NCBI GenBank assembly: GCA_014382345.1
Contig: JACNJX010000059.1
Location: 1-37,333, forward strand
Length of the DNA: 37,333 nt
From: Alphaproteobacteria bacterium
Lineage (GTDB): Bacteria > Pseudomonadota > Alphaproteobacteria > Rhodospirillales > Casp-alpha2
Direction: 5' to 3'
The notes beneath the pieces are model-generated. The model was not told the DNA's origin. It did no database searches and saw only the letters and a list, made by a program, of their open reading frames with translations. Positions 1 through 8,870 of this stretch are shown here, one piece after another. Numbering within the stretch: position 1 is the first letter of the stretch; every line of letters starts with the position of its first letter. The position numbers and the translations under genes are program-made.

Positions 1-308
1 CTAACGCACGAGTGCTTACGTGTTTTCTTTGTGGGGCGGAATGCCATTTCGTCCAGCACTTGAGGATTAACCCGGACCCCGGCGTCACCCTTGAACCAGT
101 TCAGCGTCAGGTTTACCGATATATTGCCGCGCTTGAAGGCCTTCGCCATCCGGTCGCGCACCGTCTTTTCCAGGGACTCATAGCCTGTCGGGATGCGACA
201 GCGCACGTCCAGCCCCTTGGCGTTGACGCTTTTCAGTTCCCACGTCCAGGAACAGTTGTCCATTTGCCCTTCGCTGCGGGCGAAACCGGTCATCGATGAA
301 ACAGGCAC
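1..308 (-). CDS. yicC: YicC family protein (putative endoribonuclease), N-terminal part, cut by window edge
   Basis: The reverse-strand reading frame begins with SSMTGFARSEG and continues with WELKSVNAKGLDVRCRIP and a KRGNISVNLTLN stretch, which is the N-terminal pattern of the YicC family (described as an RNA-cleaving or RNA-decay-linked protein). About 102 codons are present before the frame runs off base 1. I chose the GTG at 308-306 because AAGGGGG lies a few bases upstream; the ATG at 293 has no such site at proper spacing. A promoter-like TTGTTG-N17-TATAAA precedes it. The last 13 or so residues at the window edge (after VLDEMA) no longer look like YicC, which may mean an assembly end or a true divergence. 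It is divergent from the SDR gene at 439. Confidence 0.8.
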   Translation of the reverse strand, partial: MPVSSMTGFARSEGQMDNCSWTWELKSVNAKGLDVRCRIPTGYESLEKTVRDRMAKAFKRGNISVNLTLNWFKGDAGVRVNPQVLDEMAFRPTKKTRKHSCV

Positions 309-339
309 GGGACCCCCTTAAGCCACACTAACGGGGTTG

Positions 340-368
340 TTTATACGCCGGAGCGGCGGCGGCAACAA
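340..368 (-). promoter_or_regulatory. Predicted sigma70-type promoter for yicC
   Basis: On the minus strand TTGTTG (368-363) and TATAAA (345-340) are separated by 17 bases and lie about 30 bases upstream of the chosen yicC start. The call rests on consensus match and position only. Confidence 0.45.
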
Positions 369-438
369 CCGCGCCGACGCCCTATACAACGCCCCATCTC
401 TCGCCAGTAGGGGCAAAGCCCTTTATAACCGTGACATC

Positions 439-1212
439 ATGAGCAAAACACTGTCTCCGCCCAAAAATATCCTGATTACCGGCGCGTCCAGCGGCATCGG
501 CGAAGCGCTGGCCCGCGATTATGCCGCGCCGGGGGTATTTTTGGCGCTGTCGGGCCGCAACACCGACCGCCTGGAAGATGTCGCCAAGGCCTGCCGGGCG
601 TTTGGCGCAGAGGTGGAGGCCAAACCAGTGGACGCCGCCGAGCGCGACCAATCCGCCCGCTGGATTGCCGACGTCGACGCCCGCCAGCCGCTCGACCTGA
701 TCATCGCCAATGCCGGCACGTCGTCCGGCTCGGGCGGGCGCGGCGAAACCGAAGACCAGGCCCGCGACATCCTCAGCGTCAACATGGCCGGAGTGTTGAA
801 TACGGTGTGGCCGGTAATCGGGCCGATGCGCGAACGCGGCTCCGGCCAGATCGCCATCGTCAGTTCCATCGCCGCCTTCCGGGGCCTGCCCGGCGCACCC
901 GCCTACGCGGCCAGCAAAGCGGCGGTAAAAAACTACGGCGAGGGATTGCGGGGCTGTCTGGCAGGAAACGGGATTCGTGTCTCGGTCGTCTGTCCGGGGT
1001 TCGTGCGCACCCGCATGACCGAAAAAAACATCTACCCGATGCCGTTCATCATGGACGCCGACAAAGCCGCCCATATCATCAGGCGCGGCCTGGAACGCAA
1101 CAAGGCCCGCATCGCCTTCCCGTGGCCGATGTATTTAGCCGCCTGGCTTCTCGGCGCACTACCGCCGGGCCTGACGGACGGGTTGTTTAAAAAACTGCCG
1201 AAAAAAGACTGA
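439..1212 (+). CDS. SDR family NAD(P)-dependent oxidoreductase
   Basis: This 257-residue protein is a classical short-chain dehydrogenase/reductase. It has the cofactor motif TGASSGIGEA near residue 13, the NAG motif (IIANAGTSS), the catalytic serine in IVSSIAAF and the YAASK active-site Tyr/Lys pair, followed by the PGFVRT loop. The hydrophobic C-terminal stretch (WPMYLAAWLLGALPPGL) suggests membrane association, as in several lipid-acting SDRs. I chose the ATG at 439, which places the Rossmann motif at its usual distance from the N terminus; the frame is open back to a TTG at 337. No clear ribosome binding site is visible. The gene converges with mltG with only 20 bases between. The substrate cannot be told from sequence. 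Confidence 0.85.
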   Translation: MSKTLSPPKNILITGASSGIGEALARDYAAPGVFLALSGRNTDRLEDVAKACRAFGAEVEAKPVDAAERDQSARWIADVDARQPLDLIIANAGTSSGSGGRGETEDQARDILSVNMAGVLNTVWPVIGPMRERGSGQIAIVSSIAAFRGLPGAPAYAASKAAVKNYGEGLRGCLAGNGIRVSVVCPGFVRTRMTEKNIYPMPFIMDADKAAHIIRRGLERNKARIAFPWPMYLAAWLLGALPPGLTDGLFKKLPKKD

Positions 1213-1232
1213 CGAAGGATTAAACGCCTCCC

Positions 1233-2222
1233 CTACTTTGCCGTCTTGTTCGCCCTGTTCAGCTTGCGCCATTTGGCGACGTTACGGTTATGCTGTTTCA
1301 GGGTTTTCGCGAACACGTGCCCGCCGTTGCCGTCGGCGACGAAATAGAGCTCATCCGTTTCCATCGGCCGGAGCACCGCTTCCAACGAGGCGCTGCCCGG
1401 ATTGGCGATCGGCCCCGGCGGCAGGCCGCCGACCAGATAGGTGTTATAGGGCGACGCGGTTTTCAGGTCGCCGCGCGACAGCGGACGCCCCAAAGGCCGC
1501 GCGCCACGGGTCAGGCCGTAAACCACGGTCGGATCCGATTGCAGGCGCATACCCTTGCGCAGGCGATTGATAAACACGGCGGCGACGCGGGGCCTTTCGG
1601 ACGCCAGCGCCGTTTCCTTTTCGACGATGGACGCAAGGATCACAGCCTCGAGCGGGAACGCCAACGGCAGGCCGGGCGCGCGGTTGCGCCACAGGTTTTC
1701 CAGCAAATCCCGCATCCCGTCCGCCATCCGCCGGACGATGGTCTGACGCTTGTCGCCGTAGGAGAAATGATAGGTTTCCGGCAGCAGCACGCCTTCGCCG
1801 GGCACCGGCCAGATTTTCCCCTGCAATCCTTCCGTGCGCCGTAACAAGCCGAGAATTTCCGCCGTGCTCAGCCCTTCGGCGAAAGTCACGCGGCGGATCA
1901 CCGTCTTTCCGGATTGCAGCAGTTCCAGGGCGTCTTTGGGGCTGATACCTGGAGGAAAAGCGTATTCTCCGGCTTTCAGGGATTTATCGGCTTCCAGAAG
2001 GCGCGCCGCGATCCGAAATACCAGCGGTACGGCCAGAATGCCGACCCGGTGCAGTTCGCGGGCGATGGCGTCGATGCCCATGCCGCGTTCGATGATGATG
2101 GAAATTTCCGCCTCGGACGGGCCCTTATCCTTGTAGCGGGCATTACCCCACAAGGCCGCCCCGGCTGCCAGCAACGACAGCCCGAACAGGACAAAGGAAA
2201 GGAATTTCAGAAAACGGCCCAT
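1233..2222 (-). CDS. mltG: Endolytic peptidoglycan transglycosylase MltG (YceG-like)
   Basis: This 329-residue protein starts with a single membrane anchor (residues about 4-25). It carries the YceG/MltG fold: a LysM-like part (GIDAIARELHRVGIL, KAGEYAFPPG) and the catalytic domain with ASIVEKETA, whose Glu201 corresponds to the catalytic glutamate of the family, followed by VFINRLRKGMRLQSDPTVVYG and SPYNTYLVGGLPPGPIANPG. The enzyme cuts nascent glycan strands at the inner membrane and helps set glycan chain length. It is the last gene of the minus-strand block, 15 bases after fabF, an arrangement common in alphaproteobacteria. Length and motifs are normal. Confidence 0.96.
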   Translation of the reverse strand: MGRFLKFLSFVLFGLSLLAAGAALWGNARYKDKGPSEAEISIIIERGMGIDAIARELHRVGILAVPLVFRIAARLLEADKSLKAGEYAFPPGISPKDALELLQSGKTVIRRVTFAEGLSTAEILGLLRRTEGLQGKIWPVPGEGVLLPETYHFSYGDKRQTIVRRMADGMRDLLENLWRNRAPGLPLAFPLEAVILASIVEKETALASERPRVAAVFINRLRKGMRLQSDPTVVYGLTRGARPLGRPLSRGDLKTASPYNTYLVGGLPPGPIANPGSASLEAVLRPMETDELYFVADGNGGHVFAKTLKQHNRNVAKWRKLNRANKTAK

Positions 2223-2237
2223 AGGCCAGTGTAGTCT

Positions 2238-3500
2238 TTACTCAACCGCCTTGAAAACAAGGGACGCATTGGTGCCGCCGAACCCGAACGAGTTGGACAG
2301 CGCCATTTTAACGGGACGTTCCTTGGCCTCATAGGGCACCAGATCGATTCCGCCGTTGACCGAGGGGTTGTCGAGGTTCAGCGTCGGCGGAACGATGCCG
2401 TCGCGGATGGCCAGCATGGAGAAGATGGATTCCACGGCGCCGGCGGCTCCCAACAGGTGGCCGATCGCCGACTTGGTTGACGACATCAGGAAGTTTTTCG
2501 AATGCTCGCCGAAGACCTGTTGTATGGCCTTGTATTCGATCTCGTCGCCGAGCGGCGTCGAGGTGCCGTGGGCGTTAACGTAATCAACGTCTTCCGGATT
2601 GGCCCCGGCCCGCTTCAGGGCCGCTTCCATGCAGCGGCGCGCGCCGTTGCCGTCTTCCGCCGGTGCGGTGATGTGATTGGCATCGCCGGACATACCGTAC
2701 CCGACGACTTCGGCCAGAATGTTCGCGCCGCGCGCCTTGGCGTGTTCCAGTTCCTCCAACACTACGACACCGGCGCCGTCGCCCATGACGAACCCGTCCC
2801 GGTCTTTATCCCACGGACGAGAGGCTTTTTCAGGCGTGTCGTTGAAATTGGTCGATAACGCCCTGGCGGCACAAAACCCGGCCACGCCGAGCCGGCAGAT
2901 AGCGGCCTCAGCCCCGCCGGCGATCATCACGTCGGCGTCATCCCACATGATAATGCGCGCCGCATCGCCGATGGCATGCGCCCCGGTGGAACACGCTGTC
3001 ACCACGGAATGGTTGGGGCCTTTGAAGCCGTATTTGATGGAGACATGGCCGGAGACAAGATTGATCAGCGAGGCCGGAATGAAGAACGGACTGATGCGCC
3101 GCGTCTTTCCGCTTTCGGCGAGGATGGCGTTCTTGGCGATTTCGTTCAGGCCGCCGATGCCCGATCCGATCATCACGCCGGTGCGGAACAGGTCTTCTTC
3201 CGCGTCGGGCATCCAACCGGAATTTTCAACCGCCTGGGTCGACGCCGTCAGTCCGTAGACGATGAAGTCGTCCATGCGCCGTTGGTCTTTGGACGACACC
3301 CAGTCTTCAGCGTTGAACAGGCCGTCGGCGGTGTCGCCTTCGGGAACTTGACCGGCGATCTTGGCCGGCAGATCCGATGTGTCGAAAGACTCAATGGCCC
3401 GGATGCCGTTCTTGCCGGCAATCAGGTTCTTCCAGTTGGCTTCCACCCCGCAACCTAAGGAAGTCACAAGGCCCAATCCGGTTACAACCACTCGTCTCAT
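2238..3500 (-). CDS. fabF: 3-oxoacyl-[acyl-carrier-protein] synthase II (KAS II)
   Basis: FabF condenses malonyl-ACP with acyl-ACP in the elongation cycle of type II fatty acid synthesis. The 420-residue protein begins MRRVVVTGLGLVTSLG and has the thiolase-fold active site: Cys170 in TACSTGAHAIG, His311 in NAHGTSTPLGD, Lys343 and His348 in STKSAIGHLLGAAGAV, and the C-terminal SFGFGGTN loop. It lies 106 bases downstream of acpP and 15 bases upstream of mltG on the same strand. Length is that of the family. Confidence 0.97.
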   Translation of the reverse strand: MRRVVVTGLGLVTSLGCGVEANWKNLIAGKNGIRAIESFDTSDLPAKIAGQVPEGDTADGLFNAEDWVSSKDQRRMDDFIVYGLTASTQAVENSGWMPDAEEDLFRTGVMIGSGIGGLNEIAKNAILAESGKTRRISPFFIPASLINLVSGHVSIKYGFKGPNHSVVTACSTGAHAIGDAARIIMWDDADVMIAGGAEAAICRLGVAGFCAARALSTNFNDTPEKASRPWDKDRDGFVMGDGAGVVVLEELEHAKARGANILAEVVGYGMSGDANHITAPAEDGNGARRCMEAALKRAGANPEDVDYVNAHGTSTPLGDEIEYKAIQQVFGEHSKNFLMSSTKSAIGHLLGAAGAVESIFSMLAIRDGIVPPTLNLDNPSVNGGIDLVPYEAKERPVKMALSNSFGFGGTNASLVFKAVE

Positions 3501-3606
3501 GGGGACTCGCTACAGAAAAACAAAAACGACGGGAATTCCCAGGGCGGGGTTCTCATACTCCGGAGAGATGGGCGATGGCCCAAATCCCTACGGCAACGCC
3601 CTGTTT

Positions 3607-3843
3607 TTAAGAACTTTGCGATTCGATAAAGGTGATGGCGTCCTTGATAGTCTGGATTTTTTCGGCTTCCTCATCGGGAATTTCACAACCGAATTCCTCT
3701 TCGAAGGCCATGACCAGTTCGACGGTATCCAGGCTATCTGCGCCCAGATCGTCAATGAAGCTCGTTCCTTCGGACACCTTGGCTTCATCCACGCCCAAGT
3801 GTTCAACGACGATCTTTTTAACGCGGTCAGCGACGTCACTCAT
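3607..3843 (-). CDS. acpP: Acyl carrier protein
   Basis: This small acidic protein of 78 residues carries the phosphopantetheine attachment serine, Ser37, in the motif [12 protein letters not shown]. The start ATG at 3843 is preceded by GAGGAA at good spacing. It carries growing acyl chains in the cytoplasm and partners with FabD, FabG and FabF encoded on either side. Upstream lie 156 bases without a gene. They hold an imperfect inverted repeat around 3903-3940 but no clear terminator. Confidence 0.98.
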   Translation of the reverse strand: MSDVADRVKKIVVEHLGVDEAKVSEGTSFIDDLGADSLDTVELVMAFEEEFGCEIPDEEAEKIQTIKDAITFIESQSS

Positions 3844-3999
3844 AGTCTATATTCCTCGACTTGCATAAAATGTTGAATTTCGGTCTTTAATTTGGTTTTT
3901 CCGGCTGCCGGTAACGGGGGCACCGTAACCCGGCGGCTGGAAAGTGCCGCTACGTAACACACTTTTTTTGCCTTGGCTAGATGTCTATATCCTAACGGT

Positions 4000-4737
4000 C
4001 TATATCATCGCCATTCCGCCGTTGACATGCAAAGTCTGGCCGGTGACGTAGGAAGCCTCTTCCGCCGCCAGATAGACACAGGCCGCCGCGATATCCCCCG
4101 ACGCCCCAAGACGGCCTGCCGGAATACGGCTCATCAGGTTTTCCTTCTGATCGTCGTTCAGCGCGTCGGTCATCGGCGTTTCGATGAAACCGGGGGCGAC
4201 GCAATTGACCGTGATGCCGCGGCTGGCGACTTCCTGGGCCAGGGATTTCGACATTCCGATCATCGCCGCCTTGGAGGCCGCGTAGTTGACCTGGCCCGGA
4301 TTTCCGGTAACGCCGACGATGGAGGTAATGCCGATGATGCGGCCCCAGCGCTTTTTCATCATCGCGCGCAGGCACGCCTTCGACAGACGGAACGCCGCCG
4401 TCAGGTTAACGTCCAGAACTATCTGCCAGTCTTCGTCGGACATCCGCATGGCCAATTGGTCGCGGGTCAGGCCGGCGTTGTTGACCAGAATATCCACAGC
4501 CCCCATCGCCTCTTCGGCGTCCTTGATCAACTGCTCCGCGGCGCCCTCGGAAGACAGATCGGCGGGCAGCGAAAACGCGCCCTCGCCCAGTTCTCCGGCC
4601 AGGGCGTCCAGAGCGTCCTTGCGGGTGCCGGACAATCCAACCTTGGCGCCGGAAGCGTGATAGGCGCGCGCTATGGCGCCGCCAATTCCACCCGAAGCGC
4701 CTGTCACCAGCGCGCATTTTCCGCTCAGATCAAACAT
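4000..4737 (-). CDS. fabG: 3-oxoacyl-[acyl-carrier-protein] reductase
   Basis: FabG performs the NADPH-dependent reduction of beta-ketoacyl-ACP. The 245-residue SDR has TGASGGIGGAIA near residue 13, NNAGLTRD, the catalytic serine in ITSIVGVTGN, YAASKAAM and the PGFIETPMTD loop. The C terminus, VTGQTLHVNGGMAMI, is the usual FabG ending. The NNAGLTRD stretch and position between fabD (9 bases upstream) and acpP separate it from the two other SDR genes in this window. Confidence 0.97.
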   Translation of the reverse strand: MFDLSGKCALVTGASGGIGGAIARAYHASGAKVGLSGTRKDALDALAGELGEGAFSLPADLSSEGAAEQLIKDAEEAMGAVDILVNNAGLTRDQLAMRMSDEDWQIVLDVNLTAAFRLSKACLRAMMKKRWGRIIGITSIVGVTGNPGQVNYAASKAAMIGMSKSLAQEVASRGITVNCVAPGFIETPMTDALNDDQKENLMSRIPAGRLGASGDIAAACVYLAAEEASYVTGQTLHVNGGMAMI

Positions 4738-4746
4738 GGCAGTCCC

Positions 4747-5688
4747 CTATAGAGTCTTTAAAAATTCCTCGATGGATTCGGGCGTTCCGACCGGCGTCGC
4801 CGAAAGGTCCTTGTCGATGCGCCGGGCCAGCCCCGACAACACCTTGCCGGCGCCGATTTCGACGATAGTATCAACGCCTTTCTCTTTCATAGCCGTCACA
4901 CATTCGCGCCAGCGTACCATACCCGTCACCTGCTCCACCAACAGGCGGCGGATTTCAGAGGTGTTGCTGACTTCGCTTGCGGTCACGTTGGCAATCAGGG
5001 GCACCATCACCGGCGACATGGGCACCGTGGCCAGCGCCTGGGCCATGACATCGGCGGCAGGCGCCATCAGGGCACAATGGAAAGGTGCCGACACCGGCAG
5101 CTTGATCGCCCGCTTGGCGCCGCGTTCTTGCGCCAGTTCAATGGCCCGCTCGACGGCCGCCGTATCGCCCGACACAACCACCTGTCCCGGCGCGTTGTCG
5201 TTGGCGGCGGCACAGACGCCATCCTCCGCCGCTTGAGCGGCGACGGCAGCGACATCATCCAGTTCCAGACCCATCAGCGCCGCCATGGCGCCTTTACCCA
5301 CGGGCACGGCGTCCTGCATGGCGCGGCCACGGGTTTTCAACAATCTGGCCGTATCAGCGACGGAAAAACACCCGGCTGTGGCCAAAGCAGAATATTCACC
5401 CAGCGAGTGGCCTGCGACGTAAGCCGCCGTGTTCGTAAGGTCGAGACCGCCATCCTTTGTCAGCACCCGCATCACCGCAAGGCTGACGGCCATGATCGCC
5501 GGTTGTGCGTTTTCCGTCAGGAGCAGTTCGTCATCCGGGCCATTAAACATCAGTTTTGAAAGATTCTGGCCGAGCGCCTCATCAATTTCCTCGAACACTT
5601 CGCGGGCGGAGGCATAGGCCTCGGCCACGTCGCTTCCCATACCGACGGTCTGGCTTCCCTGTCCGGGAAAAACAAAGGCGCGTGACAT
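4747..5688 (-). CDS. fabD: Malonyl-CoA:ACP transacylase
   Basis: FabD transfers malonyl groups from CoA to ACP. The 313-residue protein starts MSRAFVFPGQGSQTVGMG and has the nucleophile Ser95 in GHSLGEYSAL and His204 in PFHCALM, the Ser-His pair of the family. I chose the ATG at 5688 because AGGA lies 9 bases upstream and the PGQGSQ motif then falls at the normal place; the frame stays open to 5757. Same strand and order as fabG, acpP, fabF and mltG. A TTGACA-containing promoter candidate lies just upstream. Confidence 0.97.
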   Translation of the reverse strand: MSRAFVFPGQGSQTVGMGSDVAEAYASAREVFEEIDEALGQNLSKLMFNGPDDELLLTENAQPAIMAVSLAVMRVLTKDGGLDLTNTAAYVAGHSLGEYSALATAGCFSVADTARLLKTRGRAMQDAVPVGKGAMAALMGLELDDVAAVAAQAAEDGVCAAANDNAPGQVVVSGDTAAVERAIELAQERGAKRAIKLPVSAPFHCALMAPAADVMAQALATVPMSPVMVPLIANVTASEVSNTSEIRRLLVEQVTGMVRWRECVTAMKEKGVDTIVEIGAGKVLSGLARRIDKDLSATPVGTPESIEEFLKTL

Positions 5689-5728
5689 ATGGTGAATTCC
5701 TGTGATGTGAACAATAATCAGACGCTGG

Positions 5729-5757
5729 CAGGTAAAGCCCCAAAGGGCCGCTGTCAA
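5729..5757 (-). promoter_or_regulatory. Candidate promoter upstream of fabD
   Basis: A perfect minus-strand TTGACA (5757-5752) is followed after 17 bases by TACCTG (5734-5729), a weak -10. It sits about 40 bases upstream of fabD, in the 93-base gap after the menA-like gene, so fabD may have its own start point. The -35 is strong and the -10 is poor. Confidence 0.35.
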
Positions 5758-5781
5758 GGGTTGCCCTGACCAGGAAAAACC

Positions 5782-6783
5782 TTAGGAAAAGAAAATCGCC
5801 AGCCCCGCCAACCACAGACAGCCCGTCGCGTGGATGGCAAGAGTCATCCTGATGCATTTTTCCATGCCCACACGCCCCTCCCGAATGAACCGATAGGCTT
5901 TCACTGTCCCAATCAACAGAAGAACCGGAAGCCCGAGCGCTGGCCAGGGATACACCTCGGCCACAACCGCCACTGTCAGGATAGCGAAGGCCGCGACTTG
6001 AATGCCTAAGTAAAGCCGCCGGGCACCTGTCCTGCCCATTCGGACCACCAGTGTGCGCCGCCCCGCGGCCGCATCGGAGGCGTCATCGGGTATCTCGTTG
6101 ACGATCAGGACAGCAGCGATCCATAAACTTACGGAGAAAGCCGCCGTGACCGTTGCTGCGTCCATCCCGCCGGATTGCAGCCATGCTGCACCGGTTACGG
6201 GCAGCAGGCCGAAGGCGATTCCAACGGCTGCCTCACCTAGGCCCCGGCTGCAAAGACGCACCGGCGGGGCGGAGTACATATAACCGAGACCGGCTCCGAT
6301 TCCTCCTAACGCCAGAACCACCGGTCCCTTGAGGGCCGTCAGAAGAAGGCCGAAGCCGACCGCCGCCGCCAAAAGGACCAGGGCAAGGCTCTGCAACGCG
6401 TTCCGCGTCAAAATGGCGTTCTGGATGAAACGCGACCCGCCGGTGAAGGGATAGATGCGGTCTGTATTGTCCCGGTCTCCACCATAGGTATCGTCGAAAA
6501 CATCGTTCAGGATATTGGCACCCGCATGAACCAGGACGGTCGCCGTCAGAGCGAGCACAAGAGCCTTTCCATCCAGCTCCCCAGCGGTGCGAAAGCCCCA
6601 CGCCGTCCCGACGGCGACGGGCAATATGGACGTCGTCAGAAACTGGGGCCGCGTCGCTAAAAACAGCCGTTTCAATGTGCGGGTCGGCGTATCGCCCGCC
6701 AACTCATTTGCATTGGGTTCCCCTGGTGCATTCACGGGGAACTTCACGGGGGGGTTGGGGGGCATCCGTTCCATTTTGTCCAT
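5782..6783 (-). CDS. UbiA-superfamily prenyltransferase, MenA-like
   Basis: This polytopic membrane protein of 333 residues has both aspartate-rich motifs of the UbiA superfamily. The first is [16 protein letters not shown] at about 92-106. The second is [17 protein letters not shown] at about 228-244. The second motif, with [11 protein letters not shown] after it, and the [10 protein letters not shown] segment resemble MenA (1,4-dihydroxy-2-naphthoate prenyltransferase) more than UbiA. Such proteins join a polyprenyl chain to an aromatic ring in quinone synthesis. No other menaquinone gene is in the window, so the acceptor is uncertain. I chose the ATG at 6783; the frame stays open to an ATG at 6828, but that start would lie almost on the rpsF promoter. 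It lies 93 bases upstream of fabD on the same strand and is divergent from rpsF. Confidence 0.8.
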   Translation of the reverse strand: MDKMERMPPNPPVKFPVNAPGEPNANELAGDTPTRTLKRLFLATRPQFLTTSILPVAVGTAWGFRTAGELDGKALVLALTATVLVHAGANILNDVFDDTYGGDRDNTDRIYPFTGGSRFIQNAILTRNALQSLALVLLAAAVGFGLLLTALKGPVVLALGGIGAGLGYMYSAPPVRLCSRGLGEAAVGIAFGLLPVTGAAWLQSGGMDAATVTAAFSVSLWIAAVLIVNEIPDDASDAAAGRRTLVVRMGRTGARRLYLGIQVAAFAILTVAVVAEVYPWPALGLPVLLLIGTVKAYRFIREGRVGMEKCIRMTLAIHATGCLWLAGLAIFFS

Positions 6784-6818
6784 TATAACACCAGATTTCA
6801 CCGATCCGCTTTCGCCGC

Positions 6819-6846
6819 TTGCCAGCATCTGCGAAACCTGTATAGT
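6819..6846 (+). promoter_or_regulatory. Promoter of the rpsF-rpsR-rplI operon
   Basis: TTGCCA (6819-6824) and TATAGT (6841-6846) are 16 bases apart, and rpsF begins about 94 bases downstream of the -10. The match to sigma70 consensus is good and no gene intervenes. The -10 also lies close to the alternative start of the divergent prenyltransferase gene. Confidence 0.6.
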
Positions 6847-6939
6847 GCGCGCGCTTTCAATAGCTTCCTGCCGGGATGGTCCCGGCTATGCCCGCCCATG
6901 AAGGACCGGGTTGAGAAAATCCTTAGGGAGAATACCAAC

Positions 6940-7533
6940 GTGTCTTTATATGAGAACGTGTTTATCGCACGTCAGGACATTTCCGTCGCCCAGGTAGACG
7001 GACTTGTCGAAACCTTCGAAAAAATTGTCACCGACATGGGCGGCTCCGTGCCCAAGAAAGAGCTATGGGGCCTTCGTTCGCTGGCTTACAAGATCAAGAA
7101 AAACCGTAAGGGCCACTATGTTCTCATGAACATTGATGCCCCCGGCGAAGCGGTCCAGGAAATGGAACGCCAGATGCACTTGAACGAAGACGTTCTGCGC
7201 TATCTGACCACCAGGATCGATGCGCTTGAGGAAGGCCCGTCGGCCGTATTGCGCGCCAAGGAACGCGGCGACGACCGTGGACGCCGTGGCCGGGACGATG
7301 AGTCAAGTGCCCGCCCCGCCCCGACCGCCTCCGCCTCTCCGTCTCCCGATCCCACGGTAAAGGATGAGACTGCTCAGGAAGACGTAACGGCTGAAGACGC
7401 CCCGGCTGAAGAAGTTGTTGCTGAAGAAGCTGCGGCTGAAGACGCCCCGGCTGAGGAGGCTGCGGCTGAAGAAACTCCGGGCGAAGGCGATGCTTCAGAA
7501 GAATCCAAAAAAGATGAAGGAGACGCCCAATGA
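6940..7533 (+). CDS. rpsF: 30S ribosomal protein S6 with long acidic C-terminal tail
   Basis: The start is the GTG at 6940, giving [15 protein letters not shown], the normal S6 N terminus, with AGGGAG nine bases upstream; the in-frame ATG at 6898 would add 14 atypical residues. S6 binds the central domain of 16S rRNA together with S18. The core runs over residues 1-100 ([27 protein letters not shown] is typical). It is followed by a charged linker and an Ala/Glu/Pro-rich tail, making 197 residues against roughly 95-160 usual. The tail holds two copies of a 15-residue unit beginning AEDAPAEE. It overlaps rpsR by four bases (ATGA). Confidence 0.95.
   Translation: MSLYENVFIARQDISVAQVDGLVETFEKIVTDMGGSVPKKELWGLRSLAYKIKKNRKGHYVLMNIDAPGEAVQEMERQMHLNEDVLRYLTTRIDALEEGPSAVLRAKERGDDRGRRGRDDESSARPAPTASASPSPDPTVKDETAQEDVTAEDAPAEEVVAEEAAAEDAPAEEAAAEETPGEGDASEESKKDEGDAQ
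7388..7454 (+). repeat. In-frame direct repeat coding the S6 tail
   Basis: An identical 22-base segment occurs at 7388-7409 and 7433-7454, 45 bases apart, so the unit is exactly 15 codons and keeps the frame. It codes the AEDAPAEE units of the S6 tail. This looks like tail growth by tandem duplication. Confidence 0.8.
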
Positions 7534-7817
7534 GCGCAGAAGAACGCGGATACGGTGGTGGACCGGGTGGTGGAGATGAAGGGCCCGGCGGCAAACGCCC
7601 GGCGTTTTTCCGACGCCGCAAGTCCTGCCCTTTTGCCGGACCGAACGCGCCGAAGATCGATTACAAGGACGTCAAACTGCTGTCCCGCTTCACATCTGAA
7701 CGGGGCAAAATCGTTCCCAGCCGCATCACCGCCGTTTCCGCCAAAAAACAGCGTGAACTGGCCCGTGCGATCAAAAAGGCCCGCTTCCTGGCCTTGATGC
7801 CCTTCCTCATCAAGTAA
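7530..7817 (+). CDS. rpsR: 30S ribosomal protein S18
   Basis: The 95-residue basic protein has a Gly-rich N-terminal extension (residues 1-24) and the S18 core: RRKSCPF near residue 29, [27 protein letters not shown], then [21 protein letters not shown]. The start ATG overlaps the stop of rpsF (ATGA at 7530-7533), typical of translational coupling. S18 forms a heterodimer with S6 on the small-subunit platform. Confidence 0.98.
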   Translation: MSAEERGYGGGPGGGDEGPGGKRPAFFRRRKSCPFAGPNAPKIDYKDVKLLSRFTSERGKIVPSRITAVSAKKQRELARAIKKARFLALMPFLIK

Positions 7818-7874
7818 CGGAATACATCCGGGGGGGCCTAACGGCGTGCCCCCGGGTGATCCGGAAACAGAGAT

Positions 7875-8816
7875 ATGCCCAGGGAATCGTTCATCGCCAT
7901 CGGCGCTGGGATTATCAGTGCCCTAGCCGCAACGGCCTTCATCAGCCACGTACCGGGCGCGATGATGCTGGTCTATCTGGCCGACCTGCCGCTGTTCCTG
8001 GCCGGGTTTGCCTTCGGCCCGCAAAGCGCCGCCATCAGCGGCGCCGTCGGGTTCATGGCGGCTGGCCTGATCGGTGGTGGACTGGCGGCCGGGGTTTTCG
8101 GTCTCTTACAGGCCCTTCCGGCCTGGCTGATCGTCCGCCAGATGCTTTTGCAGCGCCCCGCCAGTTCCTCCGACAACGATGTCAAATGGTTCCCGGCGGG
8201 CGACATGCTGTGCTGGCTGACCATGCTGGCGGCGGCGTTCCTTCTGTTCGCCACGGCGGCCAGCCTGAGCGGCGAACACGGCAGCCTGTCGGCGTTGATT
8301 TCGGACAACCTGGACCGCATCCTCAAGGGCATTGCCCCGGACTGGGATCCCAGCCACCGGGCCCGGATGGTGGACGTCATGGCGCCTATGTTTCCGGGCG
8401 CCATCGGCATTTCCTGGCTGGTGATGACGCTCCTGAACGCCATCATCGCGCAGAACGTCCTGACCAAGATGAAGAAGGCGCTGCGCCCGACACCGGCCTA
8501 TGCGGACCTTGAACTTCCGCAGTGGATTTCCTGGCCTCTGGTGGCGGCTGCCGCATTGGCATTGCTGGGACCGGGGGAAATGGAGTATACCGGGCGCAAT
8601 CTGGCAATGATCCTGTCGTTGCCGCTGTTTTTTTTGGGTCTTGCGGTGGTACACACCTGGGCCAGGAGGCTTTCGGGCGGTGGCTTGGTGCTGGTGGCAT
8701 TTTACCTGATACTGCTGTTATCAGGCTGGGCGACGCTGCTGGTGGCCGGGCTAGGCCTTATCGAACTATGGAGCGGGCTTCGCTATCGCATGGCGGGGCC
8801 ATCGGACATCACCTAA
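7875..8816 (+). CDS. DUF2232-type polytopic membrane protein
   Basis: This hydrophobic protein of 313 residues has about seven or eight predicted membrane segments, for example at 8-26, 33-70, 72-90, 120-140, 185-200, 232-250, 258-275 and 283-300. It resembles the DUF2232/YybS family, which is found between rpsR and rplI in many alphaproteobacteria, and its position here is exactly that. The function is not known. The ATG at 7875 comes 57 bases after rpsR, and the gene is followed after 54 bases by rplI, so it is probably co-transcribed with the ribosomal genes. Identification rests mostly on position and hydropathy. Confidence 0.75.
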   Translation: MPRESFIAIGAGIISALAATAFISHVPGAMMLVYLADLPLFLAGFAFGPQSAAISGAVGFMAAGLIGGGLAAGVFGLLQALPAWLIVRQMLLQRPASSSDNDVKWFPAGDMLCWLTMLAAAFLLFATAASLSGEHGSLSALISDNLDRILKGIAPDWDPSHRARMVDVMAPMFPGAIGISWLVMTLLNAIIAQNVLTKMKKALRPTPAYADLELPQWISWPLVAAAALALLGPGEMEYTGRNLAMILSLPLFFLGLAVVHTWARRLSGGGLVLVAFYLILLLSGWATLLVAGLGLIELWSGLRYRMAGPSDIT

Positions 8817-8870
8817 TTACTCTCAACCATTAACCTCTTGGGCAACGCCCGGAACAACGGAGTCAAAACC

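Noticed and set aside
3844-3999. Terminator or attenuator between fabG and acpP
   Set aside because: The inverted repeat around 3903-3940 has a bulge and a mismatch and no T run follows in the reading direction.
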